Source: Nocardioides anomalus
Lineage (GTDB): Bacteria > Actinomycetota > Actinomycetes > Propionibacteriales > Nocardioidaceae
DNA length: 64,000 nt
Direction of reading: 5' to 3'
NCBI RefSeq assembly: GCF_011046535.1
Contig: NZ_CP049257.1
Coordinates: 1,984,001-2,048,000 of the forward strand
Part shown: one piece after another, positions 49,588-57,972 of the stretch
Layout of the letters: each line of letters starts with the position of its first letter
How positions within the stretch are numbered: position 1 is the stretch's first letter
Made by a program: the position numbers and the translations under genes
The notes under the pieces: model-generated
The model's database searches: none
The model's input: only the letters and a program-made list of their open reading frames with translations
What the model was told of the DNA's origin: nothing

Positions 49588-50676
49588 GTGACGCGTGTCG
49601 GGATGGTCGCGACGCGGTGCCGCCCGGAGATCGGCGGCATCGAGTCGGTCGTGGCCGAGGTGGCCGGGCGCGTCGTCGCGCGCGGCTACGACCTCGAGGT
49701 GCTCACCACCGACCGCAGTGGGCGGCTGCCGCGGGTCGAGCGCGTCGACGGCTACACGGTCCGCCGCTTCCGGGCCTACCCGGCCAGCCGGGACTGGTAC
49801 TTCAGCCCGGGGCTGTTCTGGGCGCTGCTGCGCCGGCGCTACGACCTGCTGCACGTGCAGGGGATCCACACGCTGGTGCCGCCCCTGGCCATGCTCGCGG
49901 CGCTGCTGCGGCGCACGCCGTACGTCCTGACCTTCCACACCGGCGGCAACAGCAGCGCGTTCCGGGAGCGGGCGCGCAGCACCCAGTGGCGGGTCCTGAG
50001 CCCGCTGCTGCGGCGCGCGCGGCGGCTGATGGGCGTCTCGCAGTACGAGGCGCGGCGCTTCGAGGAGGTCCTCGGCCTGCCGCCCGGGGGGATCGCCGTG
50101 GTCCGCAACGGCGGTGCGCTGCCGCCGGTCAGCCCGGGGGTGGTGCCCGAGCCCGGGCTGGTGGTGAGCGTGGGCCGGGTGGAGCGCTACAAGGGCCACC
50201 ACCGCGCGGTCGCGGCGCTGCCCTACCTGCTCAAGGTCCGGCCCGACGCCCGGCTCGAGGTGCTGGGCTCGGGTCCCTACGAGGACGAGCTGCGGCGCCT
50301 GGCCGCCGAGCTCGGCGTGGCCGACCGGGTCGAGGTGCGGCTGGTCCCGCCGGACGACCGCTCCGCCATGGCCGACACGCTGGCCCGGGCCGGCGTGATG
50401 GTGCTGCTGAGCGACTACGAGGCCCACCCGGTCGCGGTGATGGAGGCGCTCGCCCTCGGGCGGCCCGCCGTGGTCGCGCGCACGTCCGGGCTCACCGAGC
50501 TCGAGGAGCTCGGCTGGGCCCTGGGCGTGGACGTCGACGCCAGCGCCGAGGAGACGGCCCGCGCGATCGAGCGTCAGCTCGACGACCCGGTGCGGCCGGC
50601 GGTCGAGGCCCTGCCGACCTGGGAGACCAGCGTCGCCGGCGTGGTCGACACCTACCAGTCCGTCCTGGCCCGCTGA
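49588..50676 (+). CDS. Glycosyltransferase family 4
   Basis: A 362-residue GT-B enzyme. CRPEIGGIESVVAEVAGRV near 11-29 is the acceptor-side Gly loop, VVSVGRVERYKGHHRAVAAL near 192 contains the donor Arg/Lys, and the EX7E motif appears as SDYEAHPVAVMEALALG near 276. GTG 49588. Three nt separate it from the following membrane protein gene, so the two are probably coupled. It likely transfers a nucleotide-sugar onto a lipid-linked intermediate on the cytosolic face. Confidence 0.85.
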   Translation: MTRVGMVATRCRPEIGGIESVVAEVAGRVVARGYDLEVLTTDRSGRLPRVERVDGYTVRRFRAYPASRDWYFSPGLFWALLRRRYDLLHVQGIHTLVPPLAMLAALLRRTPYVLTFHTGGNSSAFRERARSTQWRVLSPLLRRARRLMGVSQYEARRFEEVLGLPPGGIAVVRNGGALPPVSPGVVPEPGLVVSVGRVERYKGHHRAVAALPYLLKVRPDARLEVLGSGPYEDELRRLAAELGVADRVEVRLVPPDDRSAMADTLARAGVMVLLSDYEAHPVAVMEALALGRPAVVARTSGLTELEELGWALGVDVDASAEETARAIERQLDDPVRPAVEALPTWETSVAGVVDTYQSVLAR

Positions 50677-50679
50677 CCC

Positions 50680-52947
50680 GTGGCCACCGCAGTCGACGCA
50701 CGCCCCAGCGTGCCCGAGGACGCCGCCCCGAGCTCGCGTCGCCTCGAGGCGCTGGCCACGCTGCTGTCCTGCGTCGGCCTGCTCGTCCAGGTCCTCGGCT
50801 ACTACTGGGGCTGGCAGGGCGACGAGGCCACGGCCATCGGCCTCTGGTACGTCGGCTTCGTCCTCATCGTCGTGCCGTTCGCGTGGCTGCTGCTGGCCCC
50901 GGCGCGGACCGGGCACCAGCGGCTCGGCTCGGCGCTGGCCTTCGGGCTGGTCATGTACGCCTCGTGGTTCCTCACCGACCCGGTGCTCTCCACGCGCTTC
51001 GACGAGAACCTCCACGTCACCACGCTGGTCGACCTGGTCGAGGACGCGCAGTTCTTCCAGCTCAACACCATGCTCCCGGTCTCACCGCACTACCCGGGCC
51101 TGGAGTTCGCCACGGCCGGCGTGCACTGGCTGACCGGCCTGCCGCTCATCGCCTGCCAGGTGCTGGTCGTGCTCACCGCGCGCTCGGTCTTCATCCTGGC
51201 CCTGTTCCTGCTGGCCAGCCGGATCGGCCGCTCCACCCAGGTCGGCGCCGCCACCGTCCTGCTGTACGCCGGCAGCGCGCAGTTCTACTTCTTCAACAGC
51301 CAGTTCAGCTACCAGACCGTCGCGATCGCGATGCTCATGGCCGCGCTGTACCTGGTGGTCCGGGGCTTCGACTCCGAGAAGGAGCGGCCGTGGAAGGAGC
51401 TGGTCGCGGCCCAGGTGTGCCTGGGCGGGCTGGCGATCACCCACCACCTCACGAGCTGGCTGATGCTGGTCCTGCTGTGGGTGCTGGCCTTCTTCTTCTG
51501 GCGCGGGCAGGAGGAGCGGCGCTTCCGGCTCACGCTCATCACCGCCGAGATCGGCACCGTGGTGGTGCTGGCCTGGACCGCCGTCATCGCCCCGCTGCTC
51601 ATCAGCTACCTGCGCCCGATCTTCGACGTGGCCAGCAGCGAGCTGCTGACCGTCATCGACGGCAGCCAGCCCGAGCGGCAGATCGGGTCCTCCGGCGGTA
51701 CGCCGCAGCCCTCGTGGGAGCTGGCCGTGATGTTCGGCTCGATCCTGCTCTGGTGCCTGCTGCTGGTGCCGGCGGCATGGCAGGCGTGGCGCAAGGGCAG
51801 CGTCGGCCCGACCAAGGCGCGCTACGTGCCGCTGGCCATCGCGGTGGCCTACCCGGCGCTGCAGCTGGCCCGCTTCGCGCCGTCCGCGGCCGAGGTCGCC
51901 GACCGCGCCTCGACGTTCGTCACCATGGCCATGGCCCTGGTCGTCGGCGCCTGGCTGGCCCCGCGGCTGCGCCGCTTCGGGCTCCTGGTCGTCCCTGCCC
52001 TGCTCCTGCTGGTGATGGGCGGCACGCTGCTGGGCAGCGGCCCGGACTGGCAGCGGGTCCCCGGTCCCTACCTGGCGGGGGCCGAGCAGCGCTCCATCGA
52101 CTCCGACACCGTGGCGGTGGCGCAGTGGGTCGGCACCTACGTCCCGCCGGGATCCCGGATCGCCGCGGACTCGACCTTCAACCGGCTGCTGCCCAACTTC
52201 GCGCCGGTCACGACCATCACCCAGCCGGCCGGCTACGACAGCATGACGCCGTTGTTCATCGCCCACTCGGTCGACCAGACCGTGCTGCGCCTGGTCCTTC
52301 AGAACGACGTCGACTTCATCGTCGTCGACACGCGCATGGTCGGCCAGACCGTGCGCTCGGGCTGCTTCTTCGAGGCCAGCTGCGGCTACGGCCCGGACGC
52401 GATGACGATCAAGGCCGACCAGGTGACCAAGTTCGAGGACCAGGACGGCTTCGACCTGGTCGTGGACGGACCGGTGCGCGTGTACGACGTGCGCCCGCTG
52501 CGCGGAGCCCACCAGACCTACGTGCACAACGACCCGCCGGGGATCCCGGGCAGCTGGACGCCGTACCAGGTCGTCGCGGTCTCGGTGCTGCTCCTCATCG
52601 GCCTCGTGCTGCGCGGCCGGCTCCTCGACCCGCGCCGGTTCCGGGCCCGCGACGTGTGGCGCCCGGCGGTGACCCTGCCCGCCGCGATGGTGCTGGGCGT
52701 GCTCGGCGTGCTGGCCGGCTTCAACCCGCTGGCCGGCGTGATCGCCGCCGCGGTGGTGCTCTACGCCCTGGTCAGCCTGACCGAGCAGCCGGCGCCGCTG
52801 GGCCGCGGCCGGCTCACCACCTGGGCGTGGGGCGTGCCGACCACCCTGGTGGTCGTGGCCGCGGTCGCGCTGGCTGTGTGGTCGGCCTACCACGGCCTGC
52901 TCGACCACACCGCCCTCCCGCCGCCCGCGCTGGGCCGGGACGGCTGA
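50680..52947 (+). CDS. Large polytopic membrane protein, possible GT-C/polymerase-type enzyme
   Basis: A 755-residue protein with about 12 hydrophobic segments in residues 25-470, a soluble extracytoplasmic-looking region (about 470-620) and three more helices at the end. LSTRFDENLHVTTLVDLVED near 105-124 puts acidic residues in the first external loop as in GT-C glycosyltransferases, and LAITHHLTSWLML near 248 is a conserved-looking membrane motif. No family is recognised with certainty. Its position between a GT4 and a flippase suggests a polymerase or ligase-like (Wzy/GT39) role in polysaccharide assembly; this is inference. Confidence 0.72.
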   Translation: MATAVDARPSVPEDAAPSSRRLEALATLLSCVGLLVQVLGYYWGWQGDEATAIGLWYVGFVLIVVPFAWLLLAPARTGHQRLGSALAFGLVMYASWFLTDPVLSTRFDENLHVTTLVDLVEDAQFFQLNTMLPVSPHYPGLEFATAGVHWLTGLPLIACQVLVVLTARSVFILALFLLASRIGRSTQVGAATVLLYAGSAQFYFFNSQFSYQTVAIAMLMAALYLVVRGFDSEKERPWKELVAAQVCLGGLAITHHLTSWLMLVLLWVLAFFFWRGQEERRFRLTLITAEIGTVVVLAWTAVIAPLLISYLRPIFDVASSELLTVIDGSQPERQIGSSGGTPQPSWELAVMFGSILLWCLLLVPAAWQAWRKGSVGPTKARYVPLAIAVAYPALQLARFAPSAAEVADRASTFVTMAMALVVGAWLAPRLRRFGLLVVPALLLLVMGGTLLGSGPDWQRVPGPYLAGAEQRSIDSDTVAVAQWVGTYVPPGSRIAADSTFNRLLPNFAPVTTITQPAGYDSMTPLFIAHSVDQTVLRLVLQNDVDFIVVDTRMVGQTVRSGCFFEASCGYGPDAMTIKADQVTKFEDQDGFDLVVDGPVRVYDVRPLRGAHQTYVHNDPPGIPGSWTPYQVVAVSVLLLIGLVLRGRLLDPRRFRARDVWRPAVTLPAAMVLGVLGVLAGFNPLAGVIAAAVVLYALVSLTEQPAPLGRGRLTTWAWGVPTTLVVVAAVALAVWSAYHGLLDHTALPPPALGRDG

Positions 52948-52959
52948 TGGCCGCCCACC

Positions 52960-55485
52960 ATGGCTGAGCAGTACGGCGACGACGTCGCGTCTGCGGAGGC
53001 GGTGCGGACCGGCATCTGGTCGCCGTTCCGCTCGCTGCTGGCCGCGCAGGTCCTCACCGCGCTCCTGGGGCTCGTCTTCTGGGTCGTCGTGGCCCGCCTG
53101 GTCGACGCCCACGACGTCGGCGTCGCGGCCGCGGCCATCAACGCCCAGACCCTGCTCGGCATCGTCACCGTCCTGGGCCACAGCACCACGCTGGTCTCCG
53201 AGCTGCCCAAGCACGAGCCGGCCCGGCAGCGCACGATGATCCTGCGCTCGCTGCTCGTGGTGCTGGTCTCCTCGGCCGTGGCGGGCGGCGTGCTGGTCGC
53301 GGTCTCGCCGCTGCTGTCCTCCAACCTCGCCGACGCGCTGGGCAACCCGATCGGCGCCGCCTGCTTCGTGCTGGGCACGGCGGGGTTCGCGTGGGCGCTG
53401 GTCGTCGACGACGCCTGCCTGGGGGTGAAGCAGTCGGGGCTCCAGGTGTGGCGCAACCTGCTGGCCTCCAGCCTGCGCTTCCCGCTCACCGCGCTGCTGC
53501 TCGTCCTGGGCTTCACCGAGGCGCACGTGCTCCAGCTGTGCTGGGTGCTGCCGCTGCTCGGCTCGATCCCCTTCACCCTGTGGCGGCTCCGGCTGCCGCG
53601 CGGGGACCGGACCAGCCCGCCGCTGCTGCGCGACATCCGCGCCTTCCAGTCCCTGGCCATCCGCAACCACCTGCTCAGCCTGTGCCTGGCCGCCGGCTCC
53701 CAGATGGTGCCGGTGGTCGCCGCGCTGACCCTGAGCTCGGTGGGCAACGCCGAGTTCGCGATCGCCTGGCTGATGGCCAACTTCGTCTTCCTGCCGCCGT
53801 ACCTGCTGGCCACGGCGCTGTTCGCGCACGCCGCGAACGCCACGACCGAGGAGTTCCGCCGCAGCATGGAGCGGACCATCCCGGCCGCGCTGTCGCTCAG
53901 CCTGCTGCTCTGCGTGGGCGCGTGGGTGCTGGGGGAGCCGGTGCTGTGGATCTTCGGCGGCGACTACGCCCGTCACTCCTGGGCCATCCTCGCGTTGTTG
54001 GTGCCAGCGGGACTGTGGATGGTGCTCAAGGACCACCTGGTCGTGCTGTGGCGCTCCCAGCAGGCTTTCTCGCTGGCGACGCGGCTCACAGGTACGGCTC
54101 TGGTGATCGAGGTGCTCGGGGCCACGTCCGGTGGGATCATCGGTGGAGCCAGGGGGCTCTGCCTCGGCTGGTTGGCCGCGATGGGGGTGGAGATGGTGCT
54201 GGGGCTGCCGTGGCTGCGCCGCGCCTTCGGTGGGCTGCACTGGCGCTCGCCGCTGCCCGCCCGCCGCACCGAGGCCGGGGTCGCCGCCTCCCAGGTCGTG
54301 CTCGGCGCGGTCCTGGTGGTGACGCTCGCCGCCGGCACGTTCTGGGTGGTCACCCAGCGCCAGGCCGCGCCCGACCGCAGCATCGACGCCTCCACGGGGC
54401 TCCTCGAGCCCGGCGCCCCGGTGCCGACCTGTGAGCCGACCGCCGAGCAGCCCGGCCCGGCCATCGACCTCAACGTCCAGTCGGCCACCGGCGACCCGGC
54501 GCACCCGATCCGCAGCGCCGCCGACCTGCGCCGCCTGGTCGGCCTGGCCCAGGCCGCCGGGGCGGGGGTCATCTCCACCACGACGTCGTTCCGCACCATG
54601 CAGCCGGTCCAGGGCGGCCCCATCGAGTTCGAGTACGTCGACCGCACCATCGCCGCGGCCCGCGCGGCCGGGATGCAGGTGCGCCTGCAGCTGATCGGGA
54701 TGCCCGACTGGGCCCTCGACGAGCCGCAGTTCGAGAACCAGGCGCCGCGCTCGCAGCCCGAGCTGGCCGCCTGGTCGACGTTCGTCACCGAGGTGATGAA
54801 GCACGTCGCCGGCCAGGTCGACTACCTCGAGGTCTGGAACGAGCCCAACGAGGCCAAGTGGTGGCCGACCGGGCCCGACCCGGTCGAGTTCGCCCGGCTG
54901 ATGGACGTCACCGACCGCGCGGTCCACGCGGTCGCCCCGCAGACCAAGGTGATCAGCGGCGGGCTGGCCAGCAACGACATCGGCTTCCTCACCTGGGTCT
55001 ACCGCGGCATCGACCAGCTGGGGCTGGAGCGGAGCCCGTTCGACATGGTCGGCGCCCACCCGTTCGCCGGCGACCACGCCCCGGACTCGGTGGACCCCAC
55101 CAAGCGCTACGAGCGGAACCCGTTCGGCCTCTACGACGAGAACTTCACCGGGTTCATGGGGCTGCACGAGGTGATGGCCCAGCACGGCGACGGCGACCTG
55201 CCGGTCTACATCACCCAGTTCGGCTACTCCACCCGCGCGGGCCAGGGTCGCGAGGCGGTCCCCGACGACCTGCGCGCGAGCTACCTGACCCAGGCCTTCA
55301 AGCAGGCCACCTGCGTGCCGTACGTCCCGGTCTTCAGCTGGTACGCCCTGCACCCCACCCCGTGGGACCCGCAGGAGTACACCCTCGTCGACCGGCAGCT
55401 GCGGCCCACGAAGACCTACGACGCGCTGGTGGCCTGGGGCCGGCAGCGCGACGAGGCGGCCGGCACCGCTCACCCCAAGGGATGA
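52960..55485 (+). CDS. Polysaccharide flippase fused to glycoside hydrolase-like domain
   Basis: An 841-residue two-part protein. Residues about 20-440 form a 12-14 helix Wzx/MATE-type polysaccharide transporter (SLLAAQVLTALLGLVFWVVV; LWIFGGDYARHSWAILAL; LCLGWLAAMGVEMVLGLPWL). A further helix (about 445-468) leads into an extracytoplasmic (beta/alpha)8-like domain (about 498-835) similar to clan GH-A families such as GH39. The general acid/base appears at VWNEPNE (E628). The expected nucleophile position after strand 7, usually TEFG, reads ITQFGYS with Gln at 753. The hydrolase part may therefore be inactive or modified, acting as a glycan-binding module. No stop or frame change separates the halves. 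ATG 52960. Confidence 0.82.
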   Translation: MAEQYGDDVASAEAVRTGIWSPFRSLLAAQVLTALLGLVFWVVVARLVDAHDVGVAAAAINAQTLLGIVTVLGHSTTLVSELPKHEPARQRTMILRSLLVVLVSSAVAGGVLVAVSPLLSSNLADALGNPIGAACFVLGTAGFAWALVVDDACLGVKQSGLQVWRNLLASSLRFPLTALLLVLGFTEAHVLQLCWVLPLLGSIPFTLWRLRLPRGDRTSPPLLRDIRAFQSLAIRNHLLSLCLAAGSQMVPVVAALTLSSVGNAEFAIAWLMANFVFLPPYLLATALFAHAANATTEEFRRSMERTIPAALSLSLLLCVGAWVLGEPVLWIFGGDYARHSWAILALLVPAGLWMVLKDHLVVLWRSQQAFSLATRLTGTALVIEVLGATSGGIIGGARGLCLGWLAAMGVEMVLGLPWLRRAFGGLHWRSPLPARRTEAGVAASQVVLGAVLVVTLAAGTFWVVTQRQAAPDRSIDASTGLLEPGAPVPTCEPTAEQPGPAIDLNVQSATGDPAHPIRSAADLRRLVGLAQAAGAGVISTTTSFRTMQPVQGGPIEFEYVDRTIAAARAAGMQVRLQLIGMPDWALDEPQFENQAPRSQPELAAWSTFVTEVMKHVAGQVDYLEVWNEPNEAKWWPTGPDPVEFARLMDVTDRAVHAVAPQTKVISGGLASNDIGFLTWVYRGIDQLGLERSPFDMVGAHPFAGDHAPDSVDPTKRYERNPFGLYDENFTGFMGLHEVMAQHGDGDLPVYITQFGYSTRAGQGREAVPDDLRASYLTQAFKQATCVPYVPVFSWYALHPTPWDPQEYTLVDRQLRPTKTYDALVAWGRQRDEAAGTAHPKG

Positions 55486-55617
55486 ACCCGCTGCGTAGCC
55501 GGCCCCTGTTTTCCCCGAACCCCTCACGCCGACGGCCCGGCCCTGACAGACTCGGCCCGGTCGGTCCCAGCAGCGGCGCCCCGGGTGCGCCCTGTCAGGT
55601 GCAGGAGGTGGAGTCGG

Positions 55618-55833
55618 GTGCACATCCCCCGCGTCCTCCCGTTCGGCCCGCGCGACCAGGGACCGCGCGACTGCCGCTGCGGCCACGGCCCGCGCGCCCA
55701 CGAGCACTACCGGCGCGGCTCGGACTGCGCGCTGTGCAGCTGCCCCAAGTTCAAGGCCGGTGCCGCCGCGGCGCCGTCGCGCGACGAGCGCGGCTCGCGG
55801 GGGGCCGGCGGTGAGCGGGCCCGGGCGGCCTGA
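55618..55833 (+). CDS. Small Cys/His-rich protein, 71 aa
   Basis: GTG 55618 is preceded by AGGAGG (55603-55608), giving a 71-residue product. CRCGHGPRAHEHYRRGSDCAL continues into CSCPKF, a compact pattern of five Cys and three His (about residues 19-44) that looks metal-binding, followed by an Ala/Arg-rich tail. It is short, lacks a signal peptide and overlaps the next glycosyltransferase gene by 23 nt, so the two are coupled. I do not recognise a characterised function. An earlier GTG at 55585 would add 11 residues. Confidence 0.65.
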   Translation: MHIPRVLPFGPRDQGPRDCRCGHGPRAHEHYRRGSDCALCSCPKFKAGAAAAPSRDERGSRGAGGERARAA

Positions 55834-56764
55834 CGTCTCGGTCGTCGTCGCGGCCCACACGCTCGACCGGTGGCCCGACATCGTGGCCGGCGCGCAGGCC
55901 CTGGCGCGGCAGACCGTGGCGCCGCTCGAGGTGCTGCTGGTCGTCGACCACAACGACGCGCTGCTGGCCCGCGCCCGCGACGAGCTGCCCGCGGTCCGGG
56001 TGCTGGCCAACCGCCGCCTCCCCGGGGCGTCCGGGGCGCGCAACACCGGCATCGCCGAGGCCAAGGGCGCGGTCGTGGCCTTCCTCGACGACGACGCGCG
56101 GCCGGAGCCGGACTGGCTCGAGCGGCTGCTCGCGGCGTACGACGACCCGGCGGTGCGCGCCGTCGGCGGAGTGGCCCGACCGGTCTGGCCCGATCGCCGA
56201 CCGGCGCACCTGCCCCCGGAGCTGGACTGGCTGGTCGGCTGCTCCTACCTCGGCCAGCCCACGGTCCGCACCGACGTGCGCAACCTGTGGGGCTGCAACA
56301 TGTCGGTGCGCACGGAGGTCTTCGCCGAGATCGGCGACTTCGACGAGCAGGTCGGGCGGGTCGGGCTGATCCCGCTCGGCAACGAGGAGACCGAGCTCTG
56401 CATCCGGATCGGACAGCGCATCCCGGGCGCCCGCGTGGTCTACGAGCCGTCCGCGGTCGTGCACCACCGGGTCACCGAGGCGCGCTGCGAGTGGGCCTAC
56501 CTGGTCTCGCGCTCGCACGCCGAGGGCGTCTCCAAGGCCGCCATGTCGCGGGTGGTCGGCCAGGGTGACGCCACGTCGGAGGAGCGCCGCTACGCCACCC
56601 GCGTGCTGCCCCGCGGGGTGGTGCGCGAGCTGGCTCGTGGCAACCTGCGCGGCGCCGCCGGCATCGTGACCTGCCTGGCCGTGACCGCGTGGTGGTACGC
56701 CCGCGGCCGCCTGGGCCACGCCTCCCACATCGGCGCGGCCGGCTCGCAGGCGCGGGCGTCGTGA
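55811..56764 (+). CDS. Glycosyltransferase family 2
   Basis: A 317-residue GT-A glycosyltransferase: VSVVVAAHTLDRWPDIVAGA at the start, GASGARNTGIAEAKGAVVAF near 72, LDDDARPEPDWLERLL near 92 (DxD), and the acceptor segment GNEETELCIRIGQRIPGA near 190 followed by a basic C-terminal region with one hydrophobic segment. GTG 55811 overlaps the small Cys/His gene by 23 nt, and the stop overlaps the next gene (GTGA). It probably adds a sugar, rhamnosyl-type in many relatives, to the growing glycan. Confidence 0.85.
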   Translation: MSGPGRPDVSVVVAAHTLDRWPDIVAGAQALARQTVAPLEVLLVVDHNDALLARARDELPAVRVLANRRLPGASGARNTGIAEAKGAVVAFLDDDARPEPDWLERLLAAYDDPAVRAVGGVARPVWPDRRPAHLPPELDWLVGCSYLGQPTVRTDVRNLWGCNMSVRTEVFAEIGDFDEQVGRVGLIPLGNEETELCIRIGQRIPGARVVYEPSAVVHHRVTEARCEWAYLVSRSHAEGVSKAAMSRVVGQGDATSEERRYATRVLPRGVVRELARGNLRGAAGIVTCLAVTAWWYARGRLGHASHIGAAGSQARAS

Positions 56765-57972
56765 GGATCCTGCAGCTCGCGCAGTTCTACCCGCCGGTGA
56801 TCGGGGGCGAGGAGCGCCACGTCCGCAACCTCGCGGTCGAGCTGGCGGGTCGCGGTCACGACGTGCACGTGGCCTGTCTCGACGTCCGCGGCGAGGCGCC
56901 GGTGTCCGACCCCGGCGTCACCCTGCACGTGCTGCCCAACCTGGGCGTCCGGGTGCCGGCGCTCTACCCGACCGCGGACCGGCCGCTGGCGCTGCCGCTG
57001 CCCGACCCCTACGTCACCCGTGCGCTCTCCCGGGTCGTGGCCGACGTCGACCCGGACGTGGTGCACGCGCACAACTGGATCATCAACTCCTACCTGCCGC
57101 TGCCGGCCGCACGCCGGCGCCCGCTCGTCTACTCCCTGCACGACTACAGCCACGTCTGCCCGACCAAGCGGCTCATGCACCTGGGCCAGGAGCCGTGCTC
57201 GGGGCCGGGGCTGCGCAAGTGCTTCGAGTGCACCACCGACTGGTACGGCGCGGGGCGCGGCCCGGCGATCCAGGCGATGGTCCGCACCGGCCGGCCGGTC
57301 CGCAACCGGGTCGTCGACCTGTTCACCCCGGTCTCCTCCTACGTCGGGCGGGCCAACCGGCTCGACGAGCAGGACGTGCCGTGGCAGGTCGTGCCCAACT
57401 TCGTGCCCGACGTCCTGCTCACGGCGGACCCGCCCCGCGACCCGGCCCTGCCCGAGGGCGACTACCTGTTCTTCGCCGGCGACCTGTCGGAGCAGAAGGG
57501 CGTGGGCACCCTGCTCGCGGCCTACGACCGGCTCGACCCCGTCACCCGGCCGCCGCTGCTGCTCGTCGGCCGGGAGGCGATGGACCTGTCCGCCCTGCCC
57601 CGCGGCGCCCGCGCCGAGGAGAAGTGGGACCACGAACGGGTGGTCTCCGGGTTCGCCCACGCCCGGGCGGCCGTGCTGGCCTCGCAGTGGCCGGACCCGT
57701 GCCCGACCACGGTGCTGGAGGCGATGGCCCTGGGGGCACCCCTGGTGACCACGCACATGGGCGGCATCGCCGACATGGTCCGCGACGGCGACTCCGCGCT
57801 CGTCGTACCTCCCGCCGACGTGGCCGCCACGCACGCCGCGTTGGAGCGGCTGCTCGGCGACCCCGGGCTCGGCCCGGCCCTGGCCGCAGCCGCGCGGGTC
57901 GAGGTGCGGCGCTACCTCCAGTCGGCGGTGGCCGCCCAGCTCGAGGGGGTCTACGCCTCCCTCAGGCCGTGA
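56761..57972 (+). CDS. Glycosyltransferase family 4
   Basis: A 403-residue GT-B enzyme. LQLAQFYPPVIGGEERHVRN at the N-terminus is the acceptor loop, VVHAHNWIINSYLPLP near 100 and YSLHDYSHVCPTKRLMH near 128 are typical of GT4, and a four-Cys stretch (CPTKRL...CSGPGLRKCFEC, about 137-159) may bind zinc. The EX7E donor motif is altered: the first acidic residue is Asp (PDPCPTTVLEAMALG near 318). GTG 56761 overlaps the preceding GT2 stop. Last gene of the polysaccharide cluster; its end overlaps the convergent IclR gene by 11 nt. Confidence 0.85.
   Translation: MRILQLAQFYPPVIGGEERHVRNLAVELAGRGHDVHVACLDVRGEAPVSDPGVTLHVLPNLGVRVPALYPTADRPLALPLPDPYVTRALSRVVADVDPDVVHAHNWIINSYLPLPAARRRPLVYSLHDYSHVCPTKRLMHLGQEPCSGPGLRKCFECTTDWYGAGRGPAIQAMVRTGRPVRNRVVDLFTPVSSYVGRANRLDEQDVPWQVVPNFVPDVLLTADPPRDPALPEGDYLFFAGDLSEQKGVGTLLAAYDRLDPVTRPPLLLVGREAMDLSALPRGARAEEKWDHERVVSGFAHARAAVLASQWPDPCPTTVLEAMALGAPLVTTHMGGIADMVRDGDSALVVPPADVAATHAALERLLGDPGLGPALAAAARVEVRRYLQSAVAAQLEGVYASLRP

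Noticed and set aside
51082..56064. A 1660-codon minus-strand open frame across the polysaccharide cluster
   Set aside because: Translation is His/Arg/Gly/Asp-rich low-complexity sequence with no domain pattern; it is antisense to the membrane protein, flippase fusion and GT2 genes, which are clearly coding.
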